Assembly: GCF_030056795.1 (NCBI RefSeq)
Contig: NZ_JASHKQ010000002.1
Coordinates: 186,001-250,000, forward strand
Length of the DNA stretch: 64,000 nt
Source of the DNA: Rhodococcus sp. IEGM 1381
Lineage (GTDB): Bacteria > Actinomycetota > Actinomycetes > Mycobacteriales > Mycobacteriaceae
Direction of reading: 5' to 3'
The position numbers were made by a program, and so were the translations under genes. Positions 31,342 through 40,962 of this stretch are shown piece by piece (within the stretch, counting starts at the first letter, position 1; every line of letters starts with the position of its first letter). The notes under the pieces were generated by a model. The model saw only the letters and a program-made list of their open reading frames with translations. It did not search any database and had not been told where the DNA came from.

Positions 31342-32031
31342 CTACTTCTTCGCTGCGCGCTTTGCGGGGGCCTTCTTGGCCGGAGCCTTCTTCGCCGGCG
31401 CCTTCTTGGCTACGGTCTTCTTGGCTGCCGTCTTGGCCGGAGCCTTCTTGGCGGGCGCAGCCGTCGTTGCGGCCTTGCGAGCAGTTGTCTTGGCCGGAGC
31501 CTTCTTTGCAACTGTCTTACGCGCCGTGGTCTTCGCGGGAGCTGCCTTCTTGGCGGCGGTCTTCGCGGGAGCCGCAGCCTTGCGAGCGGTGGTCTTGGCC
31601 GGTGCAGCCTTCTTGGCGGCAGCGGTGGTTGCCTTGCGGGCGGTCGTCTTCACGGCTGCCTTCTTCGCAGCCGTCTTCTTTGCCGCCGCAGTCTTCTTGG
31701 CCGGAGCCGCAGCGGAACCGCGCTTGACGGCGGGACCGGTGGCAGGCAACTTCTGTCCGCCGGCGATGACTGCCTTGAACTGCGCACCCGGACGGAACGC
31801 CGGAACGTTGGTCGGCTTGACGCGAACGGTCTCGCCGGTGCGGGGGTTGCGCGCAACACGTGCTGCGCGACGACGCTGCTCGAACACGCCGAAGCCTGTG
31901 ATCGTGACACTCTCGCCGCGGTGTACTGCACGCACGATGGTGTCGACGATGTTCTCGACAGCCTCTGTGGCGCTCCGCCTGTCAGACCCCAACTTCTCGG
32001 TCAGGGCGTCGATCAGCTCTGCCTTGTTCAT
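31342..32031 (-). CDS. hupB: HU-family nucleoid protein with basic tail
   Basis: Histone-like protein of 229 residues. Residues 1-90 are the HU fold ([49 protein letters not shown], with the DNA-intercalating RNPRTG loop). The rest is a low-complexity tail of [14 protein letters not shown] and PAKKAPAKK units, as in mycobacterial HupB and eukaryotic linker histones. The tail DNA is repetitive, so its exact length may vary between strains. Ribosome-binding site ggagga lies just before ATG 32029-32031. It is convergent with mutT1. Confidence 0.96.
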   Translation of the reverse strand: MNKAELIDALTEKLGSDRRSATEAVENIVDTIVRAVHRGESVTITGFGVFEQRRRAARVARNPRTGETVRVKPTNVPAFRPGAQFKAVIAGGQKLPATGPAVKRGSAAAPAKKTAAAKKTAAKKAAVKTTARKATTAAAKKAAPAKTTARKAAAPAKTAAKKAAPAKTTARKTVAKKAPAKTTARKAATTAAPAKKAPAKTAAKKTVAKKAPAKKAPAKKAPAKRAAKK

Positions 32032-32181
32032 GGAATTTCCTCCGCTATATGGTGGCCCATCGTCGGACCGACTACTACAACGGTAAACCCCAAGTCGTCA
32101 AGAGTCTATGCGCCACGCCAATTTTCATTTTGGTGTCGCGGAATGATTCACGGCCCCATAGCGTGTCGGACCCCCACCCGG

Positions 32182-32799
32182 TCAGCTTTCGATCGGGGTC
32201 TCGATCCGCGCCGGGAGCGTCAGGGGTTTGTATGAAGGCCTTGACTTTTCATACTCCGTAATGGCCTCGACCTGGCGTAATGTCAATCCGATGTCGTCCA
32301 GACCTTCCAGCAGACGCCACCGGGTGTAGTCGTCAATCGCGAAGCGCACCACCAAAGTTCCAGCCGTTACGGTCTTGTCGACGAGGTCGACAATTATCTC
32401 CAGACCGGGCTGTTCTTCTAAGGCTTTCCACAGCAATTCGACGTCCGACTGTTCCACTTCGGCCGCCAGCAGCCCTGCTTTACCCGAGTTTCCACGGAAG
32501 ATATCGGCGAACCGGGACGCGATCACAACCCTGAAACCGAAGTCCGACAGCGCCCAGACGGCATGTTCGCGTGACGATCCCGTACCGAAATCGGGTCCGG
32601 CTACGAGTACCGAGCCACGGTTGTACGGCTCGAGATTCAGGATGAAGTTCGGATCCGAGCGCCACGCGGCGAACAACCCGTCCTCGAATCCGGTGCGCGT
32701 CACCCGCTTGAGGTAGACCGCGGGGATTATCTGATCGGTGTCGACATTCGACCGCCGAAGCGGAACTCCGATACCGGTGTGCCGGGTGAAAGCTTCCAT
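32182..32799 (-). CDS. leuD: 3-isopropylmalate dehydratase small subunit
   Basis: Swivel-domain subunit of isopropylmalate isomerase in leucine synthesis. It is 205 residues, beginning [27 protein letters not shown], with the family block [31 protein letters not shown]. It lies 44 bases downstream of leuC and forms the leuCD operon. The 150 bases between leuD and hupB hold no gene. Confidence 0.97.
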   Translation of the reverse strand: MEAFTRHTGIGVPLRRSNVDTDQIIPAVYLKRVTRTGFEDGLFAAWRSDPNFILNLEPYNRGSVLVAGPDFGTGSSREHAVWALSDFGFRVVIASRFADIFRGNSGKAGLLAAEVEQSDVELLWKALEEQPGLEIIVDLVDKTVTAGTLVVRFAIDDYTRWRLLEGLDDIGLTLRQVEAITEYEKSRPSYKPLTLPARIETPIES

Positions 32800-32843
32800 C
32801 GAATTTTCTCCTATGGGTCGATCGATCCGAGCGAGGACGCGTT

Positions 32844-34268
32844 CTACGCGAGATCTGCCGGAGAGGACAAGGTTCCGCGGATTGCGGTAGCAGCTGCAAC
32901 AAGAGGCGAGACGAGATGAGTACGACCGCCTTTGCCCTGCCTGCCCTCGAAATTGCGGTTCGAGGTCGACGCCGATCGCTCACCCGCCACCAATTGGTCC
33001 GGATTCATCCCGAGGCACATCGAACAGCCGGCCTGGCGCCATTCGGCCCCTGCGGCAGTGAAGATGTCGCCGAGGCCTTCCTCCTCCGCCTGCGCTCGTA
33101 CCCGCATGGAGCCGGGTACCACCAACATTCGCACTCCCTCGGCAACTCGGTGCCCCTCGAGAACGGACGCAACGGCACGCAGATCCTCGATCCGACCATT
33201 GGTGCAGGAACCGACGAACACGGTGTCGACGGCGATCTCACGGATCGGCGTGCCGGCCTCGAGACCCATGTACTGCAGGGCCTTCTGCGCCGACAACCGC
33301 TCGCCCTCGTCGGTCATCGCCTCCGGATCGGGCACCGTACTTCCCAGCGGCGCACCCTGACCCGGATTGGTGCCCCACGTGACGAACGGCGTCAACGTAT
33401 CGGCATCGATGTGGACCTCGTTGTCGAACACGGCATCCGGATCCGTCGCCAGCTCGTTCCACGACGCCACTGCTGCGTCCCAGTCGGCTCCCTGCGGAGC
33501 GTGCGGGCGCCCCTTCAGATACTCGTAGGTGATGTCGTCGGGTGCGATCATGCCTGCCCTCGCACCGGCTTCGATCGACATGTTGCAGATGGTCATTCGC
33601 GCTTCCATCGACAGCTTGCGGATGGCCTCACCGCGGTACTCGAGAACGTAGCCCTGTCCGCCACCGGTACCGATCTTGGCAATGACTGCAAGAATCAGGT
33701 CCTTGCTCGTCACGCCGGGTGCGAGCTCTCCGTCGACGGTGATCGCCATCGTCTTGAACGGCCGCAGAGAGAGAGTCTGCGTGGCCATCACGTGCTCGAC
33801 CTCACTGGTACCGATGCCCATGGCGATCGAGCCGAAGGCACCGTGCGTCGAGGTGTGACTGTCTCCGCACACGACGGTCATCCCGGGCTGGGTCAGACCC
33901 AGCTGGGGCCCGATGATGTGCACGATGCCCTGATCGAGATCGCCCATCGGGTACAGCCGTACTCCGAATTCCTCGCAGTTTCGGCGAAGGGTGTCCACCT
34001 GGGTGCGGGAGACGAGATCTGCGATGGGGGCGAAGATATCGGCCGTCGGGACATTGTGATCCTCGGTCGCGATCGTCAGATCGGGGCGTCGAAGCCCACG
34101 GCCGGCCAACCGCAAACCGTCGAACGCCTGCGGACTCGTCACCTCGTGCACGAGGTGAAGATCGATGTAGATCAGATCGGGCTCACGCGCGCCGCCTTCT
34201 CCTCCACCTCGGACCACCACGTGCTGGTCCCATACCTTCTCCGCCAAAGTCTTCGGTGTTTCGGACAT
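32844..34268 (-). CDS. leuC: 3-isopropylmalate dehydratase large subunit
   Basis: Aconitase-type large subunit that with LeuD converts 2- to 3-isopropylmalate. It is 474 residues, with the [4Fe-4S] ligands in [14 protein letters not shown] and [11 protein letters not shown], and the [27 protein letters not shown] block. It is divergent from the IclR-type regulator; the 144-base intergenic region holds two palindromes, a typical arrangement for leucine-responsive control. Confidence 0.97.
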   Translation of the reverse strand: MSETPKTLAEKVWDQHVVVRGGGEGGAREPDLIYIDLHLVHEVTSPQAFDGLRLAGRGLRRPDLTIATEDHNVPTADIFAPIADLVSRTQVDTLRRNCEEFGVRLYPMGDLDQGIVHIIGPQLGLTQPGMTVVCGDSHTSTHGAFGSIAMGIGTSEVEHVMATQTLSLRPFKTMAITVDGELAPGVTSKDLILAVIAKIGTGGGQGYVLEYRGEAIRKLSMEARMTICNMSIEAGARAGMIAPDDITYEYLKGRPHAPQGADWDAAVASWNELATDPDAVFDNEVHIDADTLTPFVTWGTNPGQGAPLGSTVPDPEAMTDEGERLSAQKALQYMGLEAGTPIREIAVDTVFVGSCTNGRIEDLRAVASVLEGHRVAEGVRMLVVPGSMRVRAQAEEEGLGDIFTAAGAEWRQAGCSMCLGMNPDQLVAGERSASTSNRNFEGRQGKGGRTHLVSPLVAAATAIRGTLSSPADLA

Positions 34269-34368
34269 CGGTGTCGTCGACCTCGTCTTCCTGTCGTCGC
34301 GTCGGCGAACTTCGCTGGTTCACCTGGCGTCTCGTCTCGACATCATGCCTCTCGGCACGCAGGAGATC

Positions 34369-34382
34369 TCGCAATTGTGCGA
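34369..34382. promoter_or_regulatory. Palindrome in leuC-IclR intergenic region
   Basis: The sequence tcgcaattgtgcga is an inverted repeat of TCGCA/TGCGA with a 4-base centre. It lies between the divergent leuC and IclR regulator genes, upstream of a -10-like taatat. It is a plausible regulator-binding site for the leuCD promoter. Confidence 0.45.
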
Positions 34383-34400
34383 TCTCAGCATTCGGGAGGC

Positions 34401-34406
34401 TAATAT
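34401..34406 (+). promoter_or_regulatory. -10-like element before the IclR regulator
   Basis: taatat at 34401-34406 ends 6 bases before the A of the regulator's ATG (34413). This spacing would place the transcription start at the start codon itself, giving a leaderless mRNA, which is common in these bacteria. No clear -35 box is seen. Confidence 0.4.
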
Positions 34407-34410
34407 CGTT

Positions 34411-34426
34411 CTATGAGACAGCATAG
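34411..34426. promoter_or_regulatory. Inverted repeat over the IclR start codon
   Basis: ctatgagacagcatag pairs CTATG with CATAG around a 6-base centre and spans the ATG of the regulator. If the transcript is leaderless, the repeat sits on the transcription start, a suitable place for autorepression. Confidence 0.4.
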
Positions 34427-35141
34427 CCTGGGCGGCCTCGTCGACAAATCGAGTGGGATCGGTGTACTCGACAAGGCAATGGCAGTGCTGCATGCGGTGG
34501 CCGAGAAGCCCTGCAATCTCGGCGATCTGTGCGCTCGCACCGACCTGCCCCGCGCCACCGCTCACCGACTCGCAGTCGGCCTGGAGACCCACCGACTACT
34601 CGTTCGAGATGCCGACGGACTGTGGCACACCGGGCCGGGCCTCGGAGAACTCGCGGCGAGCGCGTCCGACGCATTGCTCGACGCAGCCGCCTCCGTGCTC
34701 CCACGCCTGCGCGAAATCACCGGTGAAAGTGTGCAGATCTATCGGCGGGAGGGAACGGTACGCGTCTGCGTGGCGTCCATGGAGCCCCCGACAGGCCTTC
34801 GAGACACGGTGCTCGTCGGCGCGCGGCTGCCGATGACAGCCGGTTCCGGTGCCAAAGTTCTTCTGGCATGGGCAGACTCGCATACTCAAAGAGCCGTTCT
34901 GCCCGATGCAGAATTCGGCGAGCGCGTCCTCATCGAAGTACGACGCCGCGGTTGGGCGCAGAGCGCGGGCGAGCGCGAACCAGGCGTCGCAAGCGTGGCG
35001 GCGCCTGTTCGCGACGGCAACGACACTGTGGTGGCGGCGATCTCGGTGTCCGGACCCATCGATCGAATCGGACGCAAGCCCGGTGCGCGCTGGGCCGCGG
35101 ATCTTCTCGCCGCAGCCGACGCGCTGCACAAGCGGCTCTGA
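34413..35141 (+). CDS. IclR-family regulator, LtbR-like
   Basis: A 242-residue IclR-type regulator. The N-terminal winged helix (SSGIGVLDKAMAVLHAVAEKPCNLGDLCARTDLPRATAHRL, spanning about residues 14-55) precedes an effector-binding domain (ITGESVQIYRREGTVRVCVAS to SVSGPIDRIG). Divergent placement next to leuCD matches LtbR of Corynebacterium glutamicum, which represses leucine and tryptophan genes. The match rests on context and family, so the assignment is probable. The ATG may be at the transcription start. Confidence 0.88.
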   Translation: MRQHSLGGLVDKSSGIGVLDKAMAVLHAVAEKPCNLGDLCARTDLPRATAHRLAVGLETHRLLVRDADGLWHTGPGLGELAASASDALLDAAASVLPRLREITGESVQIYRREGTVRVCVASMEPPTGLRDTVLVGARLPMTAGSGAKVLLAWADSHTQRAVLPDAEFGERVLIEVRRRGWAQSAGEREPGVASVAAPVRDGNDTVVAAISVSGPIDRIGRKPGARWAADLLAAADALHKRL

Positions 35142-35259
35142 CCGGTATCGGCGGACTTCGGTGGCCCGACCGAAAAAACAACCTGATCGCATCGCGCGAG
35201 TGGGGTACCTTCGTCTCGAGCGGCCCAACCGGCCGGTCGTCGACTGCGAGGAGTCACCC

Positions 35260-35427
35260 ATGCCCGAATCCGGCAGTGAAGAACTGAAGAAGAAGTTCCG
35301 CGAAGTTCTGGAACAGAAGAACAGCAAGGCCCACAGTTCCGTCGAGCACAAAGACGGTGGACCGAAGGTCAACAGCACCCACGGACCGGCCGACCATCAG
35401 AAGATGTTCCGTCGCAAGAGCGTGTAA
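35260..35427 (+). CDS. Small DUF5302 family protein
   Basis: A 55-residue, highly charged, hydrophilic protein (MPESGSEELKKKFREVLEQK with a C-terminal DHQKMFRRKSV). It fits the small actinobacterial DUF5302 family, whose function is unknown. ATG 35260 is preceded by cgaggag. It has no signal peptide or membrane segment and is followed by a hairpin terminator. Confidence 0.75.
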   Translation: MPESGSEELKKKFREVLEQKNSKAHSSVEHKDGGPKVNSTHGPADHQKMFRRKSV

Positions 35428-35444
35428 AGCATCCGGCCCGAAAC

Positions 35445-35484
35445 GACAACACCCTCCCGATCCGAGGATCGAGAGGGTGTTGTC
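35445..35484. terminator. Hairpin terminator between DUF5302 gene and tRNA-Glu
   Basis: A perfect 12-base stem (gacaacaccctc with gagggtgttgtc) closes a 16-base loop. It can end transcription of the small protein gene on the plus strand and of the tRNA genes on the minus strand. Confidence 0.8.
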
Positions 35485-35489
35485 AGTTG

Positions 35490-35562
35490 TAGCCCCGACG
35501 GGATTCGAACCCGCGCTACCGCCTTGAGAGGGCGGCGTCCTAGGCCGCTAGACGACGGGGCC
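35490..35562 (-). tRNA. tRNA-Glu (CTC)
   Basis: A 73-base cloverleaf on the minus strand. Acceptor 5' GGCCCCG pairs with CGGGGCT, discriminator A, T-arm with GGTTCGAATCC, anticodon stem CCGCC/GGCGG and loop CTCTCAA giving anticodon CTC for glutamate. CCA is not encoded. It lies downstream of tRNA-Gln on the same strand. Confidence 0.95.
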
Positions 35563-35652
35563 AGGAACTTCACCTGCATTGTTTCGAGCTTGTGAGTGCC
35601 GAGTCAGCTTAACTGCCTCGGCACCGGCGACAAAATCGCCATTACCTGCTCG

Positions 35653-35724
35653 CTGGGGTACCAGGACTCGAACCTAGAATGGCGGTACCAGAAACCGCTG
35701 TGTTGCCAATTACACCATACCCCA
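35653..35724 (-). tRNA. tRNA-Gln (CTG)
   Basis: A 72-base cloverleaf on the minus strand. Acceptor TGGGGTA pairs with TACCCCA, discriminator G, T-arm GGTTCGAGTCC, anticodon stem GCGGT/ACCGC and loop TTCTGGT giving anticodon CTG for glutamine. The U1-A72 pair is typical of tRNA-Gln. No glnS is in the window; Gln-tRNA is expected to be made through GltX and GatCAB, encoded nearby. The 245 bases between it and the DNA polymerase gene hold no further gene. Confidence 0.95.
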
Positions 35725-35969
35725 ATGGACTTGAATCGAACTGCCCACCAACATCGATGTGCACTGCGTTTCGAGCCGGGATAAAGACTATCAAAGGTGC
35801 ATACCAATTCTCCAAATCGGCTGCTCAGAGCATCCAGAACTACGCTGCCGGCGCGCACTGCCGGCGCTGGACCGGCGTCTCTCACCGATCCACGAGCCCG
35901 CACTGCACCTCGACTGGCACGTGCAGCAGACTTGGTCTCCGTGACCGCTCGCACACACCGCACAGCCCG

Positions 35970-37553
35970 ATGAAGGTCGTGCTCGTACCTCGCGGCGAGC
36001 AGGCGGTACTGACGTATCTCGACGACGACTGTTCGATCCGAGGCGTTCCCACTGTGGTCGAGGATCCGGCTGCAGCAGTTGCCGATCTCGAGGCGTCCGA
36101 ACGGCCGAGATGGGTATGGGAGGACACCAGCCGGATCTACCCTCGTCTCCTCGAACGTGGGGTACGCGTGCGCCGTTGCCACGATCTCGCACTGGTCGGC
36201 GCGATTCTGGCGATGCGAACCGGCTCCGCAGCTGTTCCATCCGTACCCGCAGACCTGCGACCGGGACTGTTCGACGCGGATCCGCAGTCCGACCCTGCAG
36301 CAGTGTTCACCGAGTACCGGAGTCAATTCGAGTCCATCGGTACCGACCGCGCACTGCAACTACTGGCGGCGGCGGAATCGGCCGGGGGTCTGGCCGCTGC
36401 AGAGATGACCCACGGCGGATTGCCGTTCTCGGCAGCGGCGCATCGGCGTCATCTCGAGTCGATGCTCGGGGCCCGTCCGGTCGACGGTTCTCTCCCCCCG
36501 GCTCTGGTTCGGCTGGAAAGCGAGATCTCGTCGGCGTTCGGCCGACGCGTCAATCCTTCGTCTCCGGTGGAAGTGGTGGCCGCGTTCGCACGCTCCGGAA
36601 TCGAACTGACATCGACTCGCGCACACGTCATCCGCGAGATCGATCACCCTGCCGTCCCCCTGCTGCTGCGCCATCGTGATCTCTCGAAATTGCACAGTAC
36701 GAATGGATGGGCTTGGCTGGAGTCGTGGGTACGGGGCGATCGGTTCCGGCCGGTCTACGTTCCCGGCGCCGTGGTCTCGGGCCGATGGGCAAGCCGCGGC
36801 GGGGGCGGCCTGCAGATTCCGAAACCGTTGCGAGCCAGCGTAATCGCCGATCCCGGACATACGTTCGTCGCCGCCGATGCCGGTCAACTCGAACCCCGCA
36901 TTCTTGCGGCGATGTCCGGCGACCCACGCATGGTTGCCGCTGCCGGTACCGCTGATCTGTACGCACCGGTGGCCGCAGAGTCGTTCGAGGGTGATCGCGG
37001 CAAGGCCAAGGTCGCCGTTCTCGGAGTGCTGTACGGCGCGACGTCGGGTGAGGCTCGCGGACTGCTGACACGGCTGCGGGCCAGGTTCCCCGGTGCCGTC
37101 GCCTCGGTGGAGGAGGCTGCCCGCGCCGGTGAGCGCGGCGAGGTGGTCCACTCGTGGCTGGGACGAGCCTGCCCACCGCCCTCGGCGCACTGGTGGTCCA
37201 GTGGTGACGCGCACGCGCGTGGACGATTCACCCGTAACTTCGTAGTACAGGCCACCGCTGCGGAATGGGCGTTGTGCTTGTTGGCCGATCTGCGCGGCCG
37301 GTTGCGCGACGAGATCGGAGCCGGCAGTAGCGAGCTGGTGTTCTTTCAACACGACGAGGTCGTGGTGCATTGCCCGACGGTCGATGTCGACCGCGTGTCG
37401 GAAGCCGTTGCAGCGGCTGCATTGTCGGCCACTCGGCTGATGTTCGGCGATACGGCCGTGCGGTTTCCGATGGAGACGAGAATCGACCGCTCCTACGGCG
37501 TTTCGGCTTCCGATTCGGAGTCGGAGTCGGAGTCGGATTCGGGTTCCGACTGA
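35970..37553 (+). CDS. Family A DNA polymerase with degenerate 3'-5' exonuclease region
   Basis: A 527-residue PolA-type polymerase without the 5' nuclease domain, known in actinobacteria as a bifunctional 3'-5' exonuclease/DNA polymerase. Polymerase motif A is VAADAGQLEPRILA (DAGQLEPR for the usual DYSQIELR), motif B is GKAKVAVLGVLYGAT and motif C is FFQHDEVVVH. The exonuclease region (residues 1-190) keeps few clear acidic residues. It ends in an acidic tail SDSESESESDSGSD encoded by a hexanucleotide repeat. The last 61 bases overlap the YihY gene on the other strand. Confidence 0.88.
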   Translation: MKVVLVPRGEQAVLTYLDDDCSIRGVPTVVEDPAAAVADLEASERPRWVWEDTSRIYPRLLERGVRVRRCHDLALVGAILAMRTGSAAVPSVPADLRPGLFDADPQSDPAAVFTEYRSQFESIGTDRALQLLAAAESAGGLAAAEMTHGGLPFSAAAHRRHLESMLGARPVDGSLPPALVRLESEISSAFGRRVNPSSPVEVVAAFARSGIELTSTRAHVIREIDHPAVPLLLRHRDLSKLHSTNGWAWLESWVRGDRFRPVYVPGAVVSGRWASRGGGGLQIPKPLRASVIADPGHTFVAADAGQLEPRILAAMSGDPRMVAAAGTADLYAPVAAESFEGDRGKAKVAVLGVLYGATSGEARGLLTRLRARFPGAVASVEEAARAGERGEVVHSWLGRACPPPSAHWWSSGDAHARGRFTRNFVVQATAAEWALCLLADLRGRLRDEIGAGSSELVFFQHDEVVVHCPTVDVDRVSEAVAAAALSATRLMFGDTAVRFPMETRIDRSYGVSASDSESESESDSGSD

Positions 37554-38515
37554 GCGCGTGGTGGATCCCCGAACGTGACGTCGATTTCCTCGAATGCGCT
37601 GCTGCGCTGCGCTTCTGCCTGTCCGGTGTAGGTGAGCTTGTCACCTTCGGTCAGTTCCACGTCGTCGGTGAAGGGGGCCAGAAGGGCTCGCGGAAAGAGC
37701 CGATCGACGCGAACGACGTTGATCTCGATGCACAGCACGATCGATACCGACGTCACGTACAGAAACGCCAACAGTCCGAGCACGACAGCGAACACACCGT
37801 TGGTGACCGTCGCGGTGCTGACGACGTACTTCACGTAGACACTGCCGAAGGTCTGCAACAGCTGCCAGATCACACCGGCTACGACAGCTCCGGGAAGAAC
37901 CTCTCCGATCGACACCGGTCGCGCTGTCGCGAGCCGGAACGCGACGACGAACACGCCTACATAGAAAACTGTGCCGACCACGAACACCACGAGGCCCGAT
38001 TCCGGACCGAAATATCCTGCAGCACTGAGCACATTGAGTGCCGTGACGGCCAGGACCGCCAGACCGACCGTGCTCAGCAGACCCAATCCGCGCACCCGGG
38101 CCCGAATGGGATCCGGCCGTAGGTTCTTCGGCACCGTCCAGGCCGTGTTCATTGCGTTCTGGAGCGCCACGGCCACCCCGAGACCGCCGTACAGGGAGCC
38201 CAGGACACCTACCACCAGACCGACGGTGCCTCCGCCGAGGCGTTCGGGCCTGCCCAGTTCGTCACCGATCACCGGGATCTGACCGAGCGCCGAGCTCAGA
38301 ATCTGTTGCTGCAGTTCCGGGCTGCCGACCAACACGATGCCCAGCACCGTGGAGAACAACAGGAGCGCGGGAAACAGCGAGACGAAGGCGTAGTAGGTGA
38401 TCAGGGCGGCAAGGTACCCGCCCTGATCGTCGACGAACTTGTACACCACCGCAATGGGATATCCGAGAACCGGCCGCCTGCGCTGCAGTCGGTCCAGTCG
38501 ATCGGCGACGCTCAT
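37493..38515 (-). CDS. YihY/BrkB family inner-membrane protein
   Basis: A 340-residue polytopic membrane protein of the YihY/virulence factor BrkB family. About six transmembrane segments are visible, starting with AALITYYAFVSLFPALLLFSTVLG and ending with GLLAFLYVTSVSIVLCIEINV. The family's GGGLGVAVALQNAMNTAWTVP block is present as LYGGLGVAVALQNAMNTAW. The C-terminal tail is acidic and Ser-rich (SEPESDSDSDSESEAETP), from the shared repeat. It is often described as a putative ribonuclease BN, a claim now disfavoured. Function unknown. Confidence 0.88.
   Translation of the reverse strand: MSVADRLDRLQRRRPVLGYPIAVVYKFVDDQGGYLAALITYYAFVSLFPALLLFSTVLGIVLVGSPELQQQILSSALGQIPVIGDELGRPERLGGGTVGLVVGVLGSLYGGLGVAVALQNAMNTAWTVPKNLRPDPIRARVRGLGLLSTVGLAVLAVTALNVLSAAGYFGPESGLVVFVVGTVFYVGVFVVAFRLATARPVSIGEVLPGAVVAGVIWQLLQTFGSVYVKYVVSTATVTNGVFAVVLGLLAFLYVTSVSIVLCIEINVVRVDRLFPRALLAPFTDDVELTEGDKLTYTGQAEAQRSSAFEEIDVTFGDPPRAQSEPESDSDSDSESEAETP
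37515..37537. repeat. Hexanucleotide repeat (tcggag)n coding on both strands
   Basis: Three full tcggag units and a partial fourth lie in the overlap of two convergent genes. On the plus strand they encode Ser-Glu repeats of the DNA polymerase tail, on the minus strand Ser-Asp repeats of the YihY tail. Hexamer slippage would lengthen both tails without breaking either frame. Confidence 0.9.
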
Positions 38516-38561
38516 GTGTCGAGATCTCCGACCGACCGTGACGGCCCGCGACGAACCGCCG

Positions 38562-40037
38562 TCACGCGATACGAGTGCGTGCGGCAGCCAGGCGAGCGAG
38601 AGTCCTCTCGCGGCCGAGCAGTTCCATGGACTCGTAGAGCGGCGGGCTGATGTGCGATCCTGTCACTCCCACTCGAACCGGAGCAAAAGCCTTGCGCGGC
38701 TTGAGTTCGAGCTTCTCGATCAACGCGTCCTTGAGAGTTGCCTCCACGTCGACTGTGGTCCACGTCGACAACGCCGTCAACGCATCGATGGCTGCGTCGA
38801 GAACGGGTGCGGCATCGGGGCCGAGGTTCTTGGCTGCAGCAGCGGGATCGATCTCGAAATCCGCCTCGTCGACGAACAAGAATTTCAGCAGTCCCCACGC
38901 GTCCGACAGCACGACAATGCGGGTCTGTACCAGGTCCGCGGCGACCGCGAAGACCTTCTCGTCGATCGGTTCGACGAGATGTCCTTGCGCAACCAGATAC
39001 TGACGCAACCGGGCTGCGAAGTCGTCGGCCGGCAGCATTCGGATGTGCTCGGCGTTGATCGCATCGGCCTTCTTCTGATCGAAGCGAGCCGGGTTGGAAT
39101 TGACCGACGAGATCTCGAACGCCGCCACCATCTCGTCGAGCGAGAAGACGTCGTGGTCGTCCGAGATGCCCCACCCGAGAAGGGCGAGATAGTTCAGCAA
39201 CCCCTCGGGGATGAATCCCCGATCGCGGTGGATGAAGAGATCGGCTTCGGGATCACGCTTGGACAGCTTCTTGTTGCCCTGGCCCATCACGAACGGCAGA
39301 TGCCCGAACTCCGGGGTCCGATCGGCGACGCCGATTCGGATCAGCGCCTCGTAGAGGGCGAGCTGACGAGGGGTCGACGACAGCAGGTCTTCGCCGCGCA
39401 GCACATGGGTGATCTTCATCAGTGCGTCGTCGACGGGATTGACCAACGTGTACAGCGGAACTCCGTTACCGCGGGTCAACGCGAAGTCCGGTACGGTTCC
39501 CGCCTTGAACGTGGTCTCCCCGCGTACGAGGTCGTTCCAGGTCAGATCGTGATCGGGCATACGCAGCCGTACGACGGCTCCACGCCCCTCGTCCAGAAAG
39601 CCCTGCCGCTGCTCCGGAGTCAGATCGCGGTCGAAGTTGTCGTAGCCGAGCTTGGGGTCGCGTCCGGCGGCCTTGTGGCGAGCTTCGACTTCCTCGGGCG
39701 TGGAAAACGATTCGTAGGCTTCACCGGCGTCGAGTAACTGTCGAACGACGGCCGTGTGCTGATCTCGGCGCAAAGACTGACGGTAGGGCTCGTACGGACC
39801 GCTCACCTCTGGACCTTCGTCCCAGTCGAGACCGAGCCAGCGCAATGCGTCGAGCAGGGCGGCGTAGGACTCCTCGGAGTCGCGTGCGGCGTCCGTGTCC
39901 TCGATGCGAAAGACGAAAGTTCCACCGTGATGCCGGGCGAACGCCCAGTTGAACAGCGCTGTTCGGATCAGTCCGACGTGCGGGGTACCGGTGGGAGACG
40001 GGCAGAATCGGACGCGAACGTCTGCTGGAGTGGTCAT
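38562..40037 (-). CDS. gltX: Glutamyl-tRNA synthetase
   Basis: Class I aminoacyl-tRNA synthetase, 491 residues. The HIGH-type motif is in [21 protein letters not shown] and the KMSKS-type motif is [13 protein letters not shown]. In organisms with GatCAB it is non-discriminating and also charges tRNA-Gln with glutamate. This fits the gatA, gatB and gatC genes in this window and the nearby tRNA-Glu and tRNA-Gln. It follows the FAH-family gene by 7 bases. Confidence 0.98.
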   Translation of the reverse strand: MTTPADVRVRFCPSPTGTPHVGLIRTALFNWAFARHHGGTFVFRIEDTDAARDSEESYAALLDALRWLGLDWDEGPEVSGPYEPYRQSLRRDQHTAVVRQLLDAGEAYESFSTPEEVEARHKAAGRDPKLGYDNFDRDLTPEQRQGFLDEGRGAVVRLRMPDHDLTWNDLVRGETTFKAGTVPDFALTRGNGVPLYTLVNPVDDALMKITHVLRGEDLLSSTPRQLALYEALIRIGVADRTPEFGHLPFVMGQGNKKLSKRDPEADLFIHRDRGFIPEGLLNYLALLGWGISDDHDVFSLDEMVAAFEISSVNSNPARFDQKKADAINAEHIRMLPADDFAARLRQYLVAQGHLVEPIDEKVFAVAADLVQTRIVVLSDAWGLLKFLFVDEADFEIDPAAAAKNLGPDAAPVLDAAIDALTALSTWTTVDVEATLKDALIEKLELKPRKAFAPVRVGVTGSHISPPLYESMELLGRERTLARLAAARTRIA

Positions 40038-40044
40038 CGTTGCC

Positions 40045-40818
40045 CTACTTCTTCGCTGCGACGGGATTGGTCAGGGTACCGATTCCCTCGACGGTGATCG
40101 ACACACTGTCACCGTCGACGATGGGTCCCACTCCCTCAGGGGTTCCAGTGAGAATGACGTCGCCGGGGAGCAGCGTCATCACCGCGGACACCCACTCGAT
40201 GATCTTCGGAATGTCGTGCAGCAGAAGCGAAGTGCGGCTCCGCTGCTTGACGACACCGTCGACCTCGGTCTTGATCTCCAGATCGGAGGGATCGAGCGAG
40301 GTCTCGATCCACGGCCCCAGTGGGCAGAAGGTGTCGTGCCCCTTCGCGCGAGTCCACTGTCCGTCGTTCTTCTGGTGGTCACGGGCCGAGACGTCGTTGG
40401 CGACGGTATATCCGAGCACCACCTCGTAGGCCTTCGACGCGGGAACATCCTTGCAAGGACGACCGATCACAATGGCCAGTTCACCTTCGTAGTGCACCTC
40501 GTTCGATGACGACGGCAGCACGATGGCCGCGCCCGGGCCGACGATGGAGGTGTTCGGCTTGATGAAGATCACGGGGTCCTTCGGTGCCTCACCGCCCATC
40601 TCGGCCGCGTGAGCGGCGTAGTTCTTGCCGATGGCGATGACCTTGCTGGCAAGGATGGGCGCGAGCAGTCGTACGTCGGCCAGCGGCCACGACCGACCCG
40701 TGAACGTGGGTGTGCCGAAAGGATGTTCGGCAATTTCCTTCGCAGTCTGCGAGTCACCGTCACCTTCGATACTCACGAATGCCACACCATCAGGACTTGC
40801 AATTCGACCGAGACGCAT
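40045..40818 (-). CDS. Fumarylacetoacetate hydrolase family protein
   Basis: A 257-residue protein with the FAH C-terminal fold. The metal-binding acids lie in [12 protein letters not shown] and [16 protein letters not shown], and the active-site ending is [15 protein letters not shown]. Members are acylpyruvate or oxaloacetate decarboxylases or hydrolases; the substrate cannot be told here. It is upstream of gltX in one transcription unit and divergent from the MFS gene across 144 bases. Confidence 0.88.
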   Translation of the reverse strand: MRLGRIASPDGVAFVSIEGDGDSQTAKEIAEHPFGTPTFTGRSWPLADVRLLAPILASKVIAIGKNYAAHAAEMGGEAPKDPVIFIKPNTSIVGPGAAIVLPSSSNEVHYEGELAIVIGRPCKDVPASKAYEVVLGYTVANDVSARDHQKNDGQWTRAKGHDTFCPLGPWIETSLDPSDLEIKTEVDGVVKQRSRTSLLLHDIPKIIEWVSAVMTLLPGDVILTGTPEGVGPIVDGDSVSITVEGIGTLTNPVAAKK

Positions 40819-40926
40819 GCCAGAAGTCTATCGACCGTCGTTCGCCTCACGTCGACGCCGTCCGATCCGTCGATCTTTCGCCGGTGTAATGTCTTCGACA
40901 ATTTCCACATCTCAAGATATCAAGTC

Positions 40927-40938
40927 CACATAGTGGGA
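40927..40938 (+). promoter_or_regulatory. LtbR-like 12-mer upstream of MFS gene
   Basis: CACATAGTGGGA lies 24 bases before the MFS start codon. It matches the 12-base LtbR consensus of C. glutamicum as I recall it, CA(T/C)ATAGTGNGA. A related word with one difference lies before ilvB at 48845-48856. The CATAGT part may simply be a -10 element. Confidence 0.4.
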
Positions 40939-40962
40939 CGATCAGAGAACAGAGAGAGCCGA

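Noticed and set aside
31120..32235. Long plus-strand frames antisense to hupB rich in Leu/Arg/Gly
   Set aside because: They mirror the low-complexity Lys/Ala tail of hupB on the other strand and have no independent support.
35725..35969. Possible additional tRNA or small gene upstream of tRNA-Gln
   Set aside because: No cloverleaf, T-loop or coding frame with a ribosome-binding site could be found in these 245 bases.
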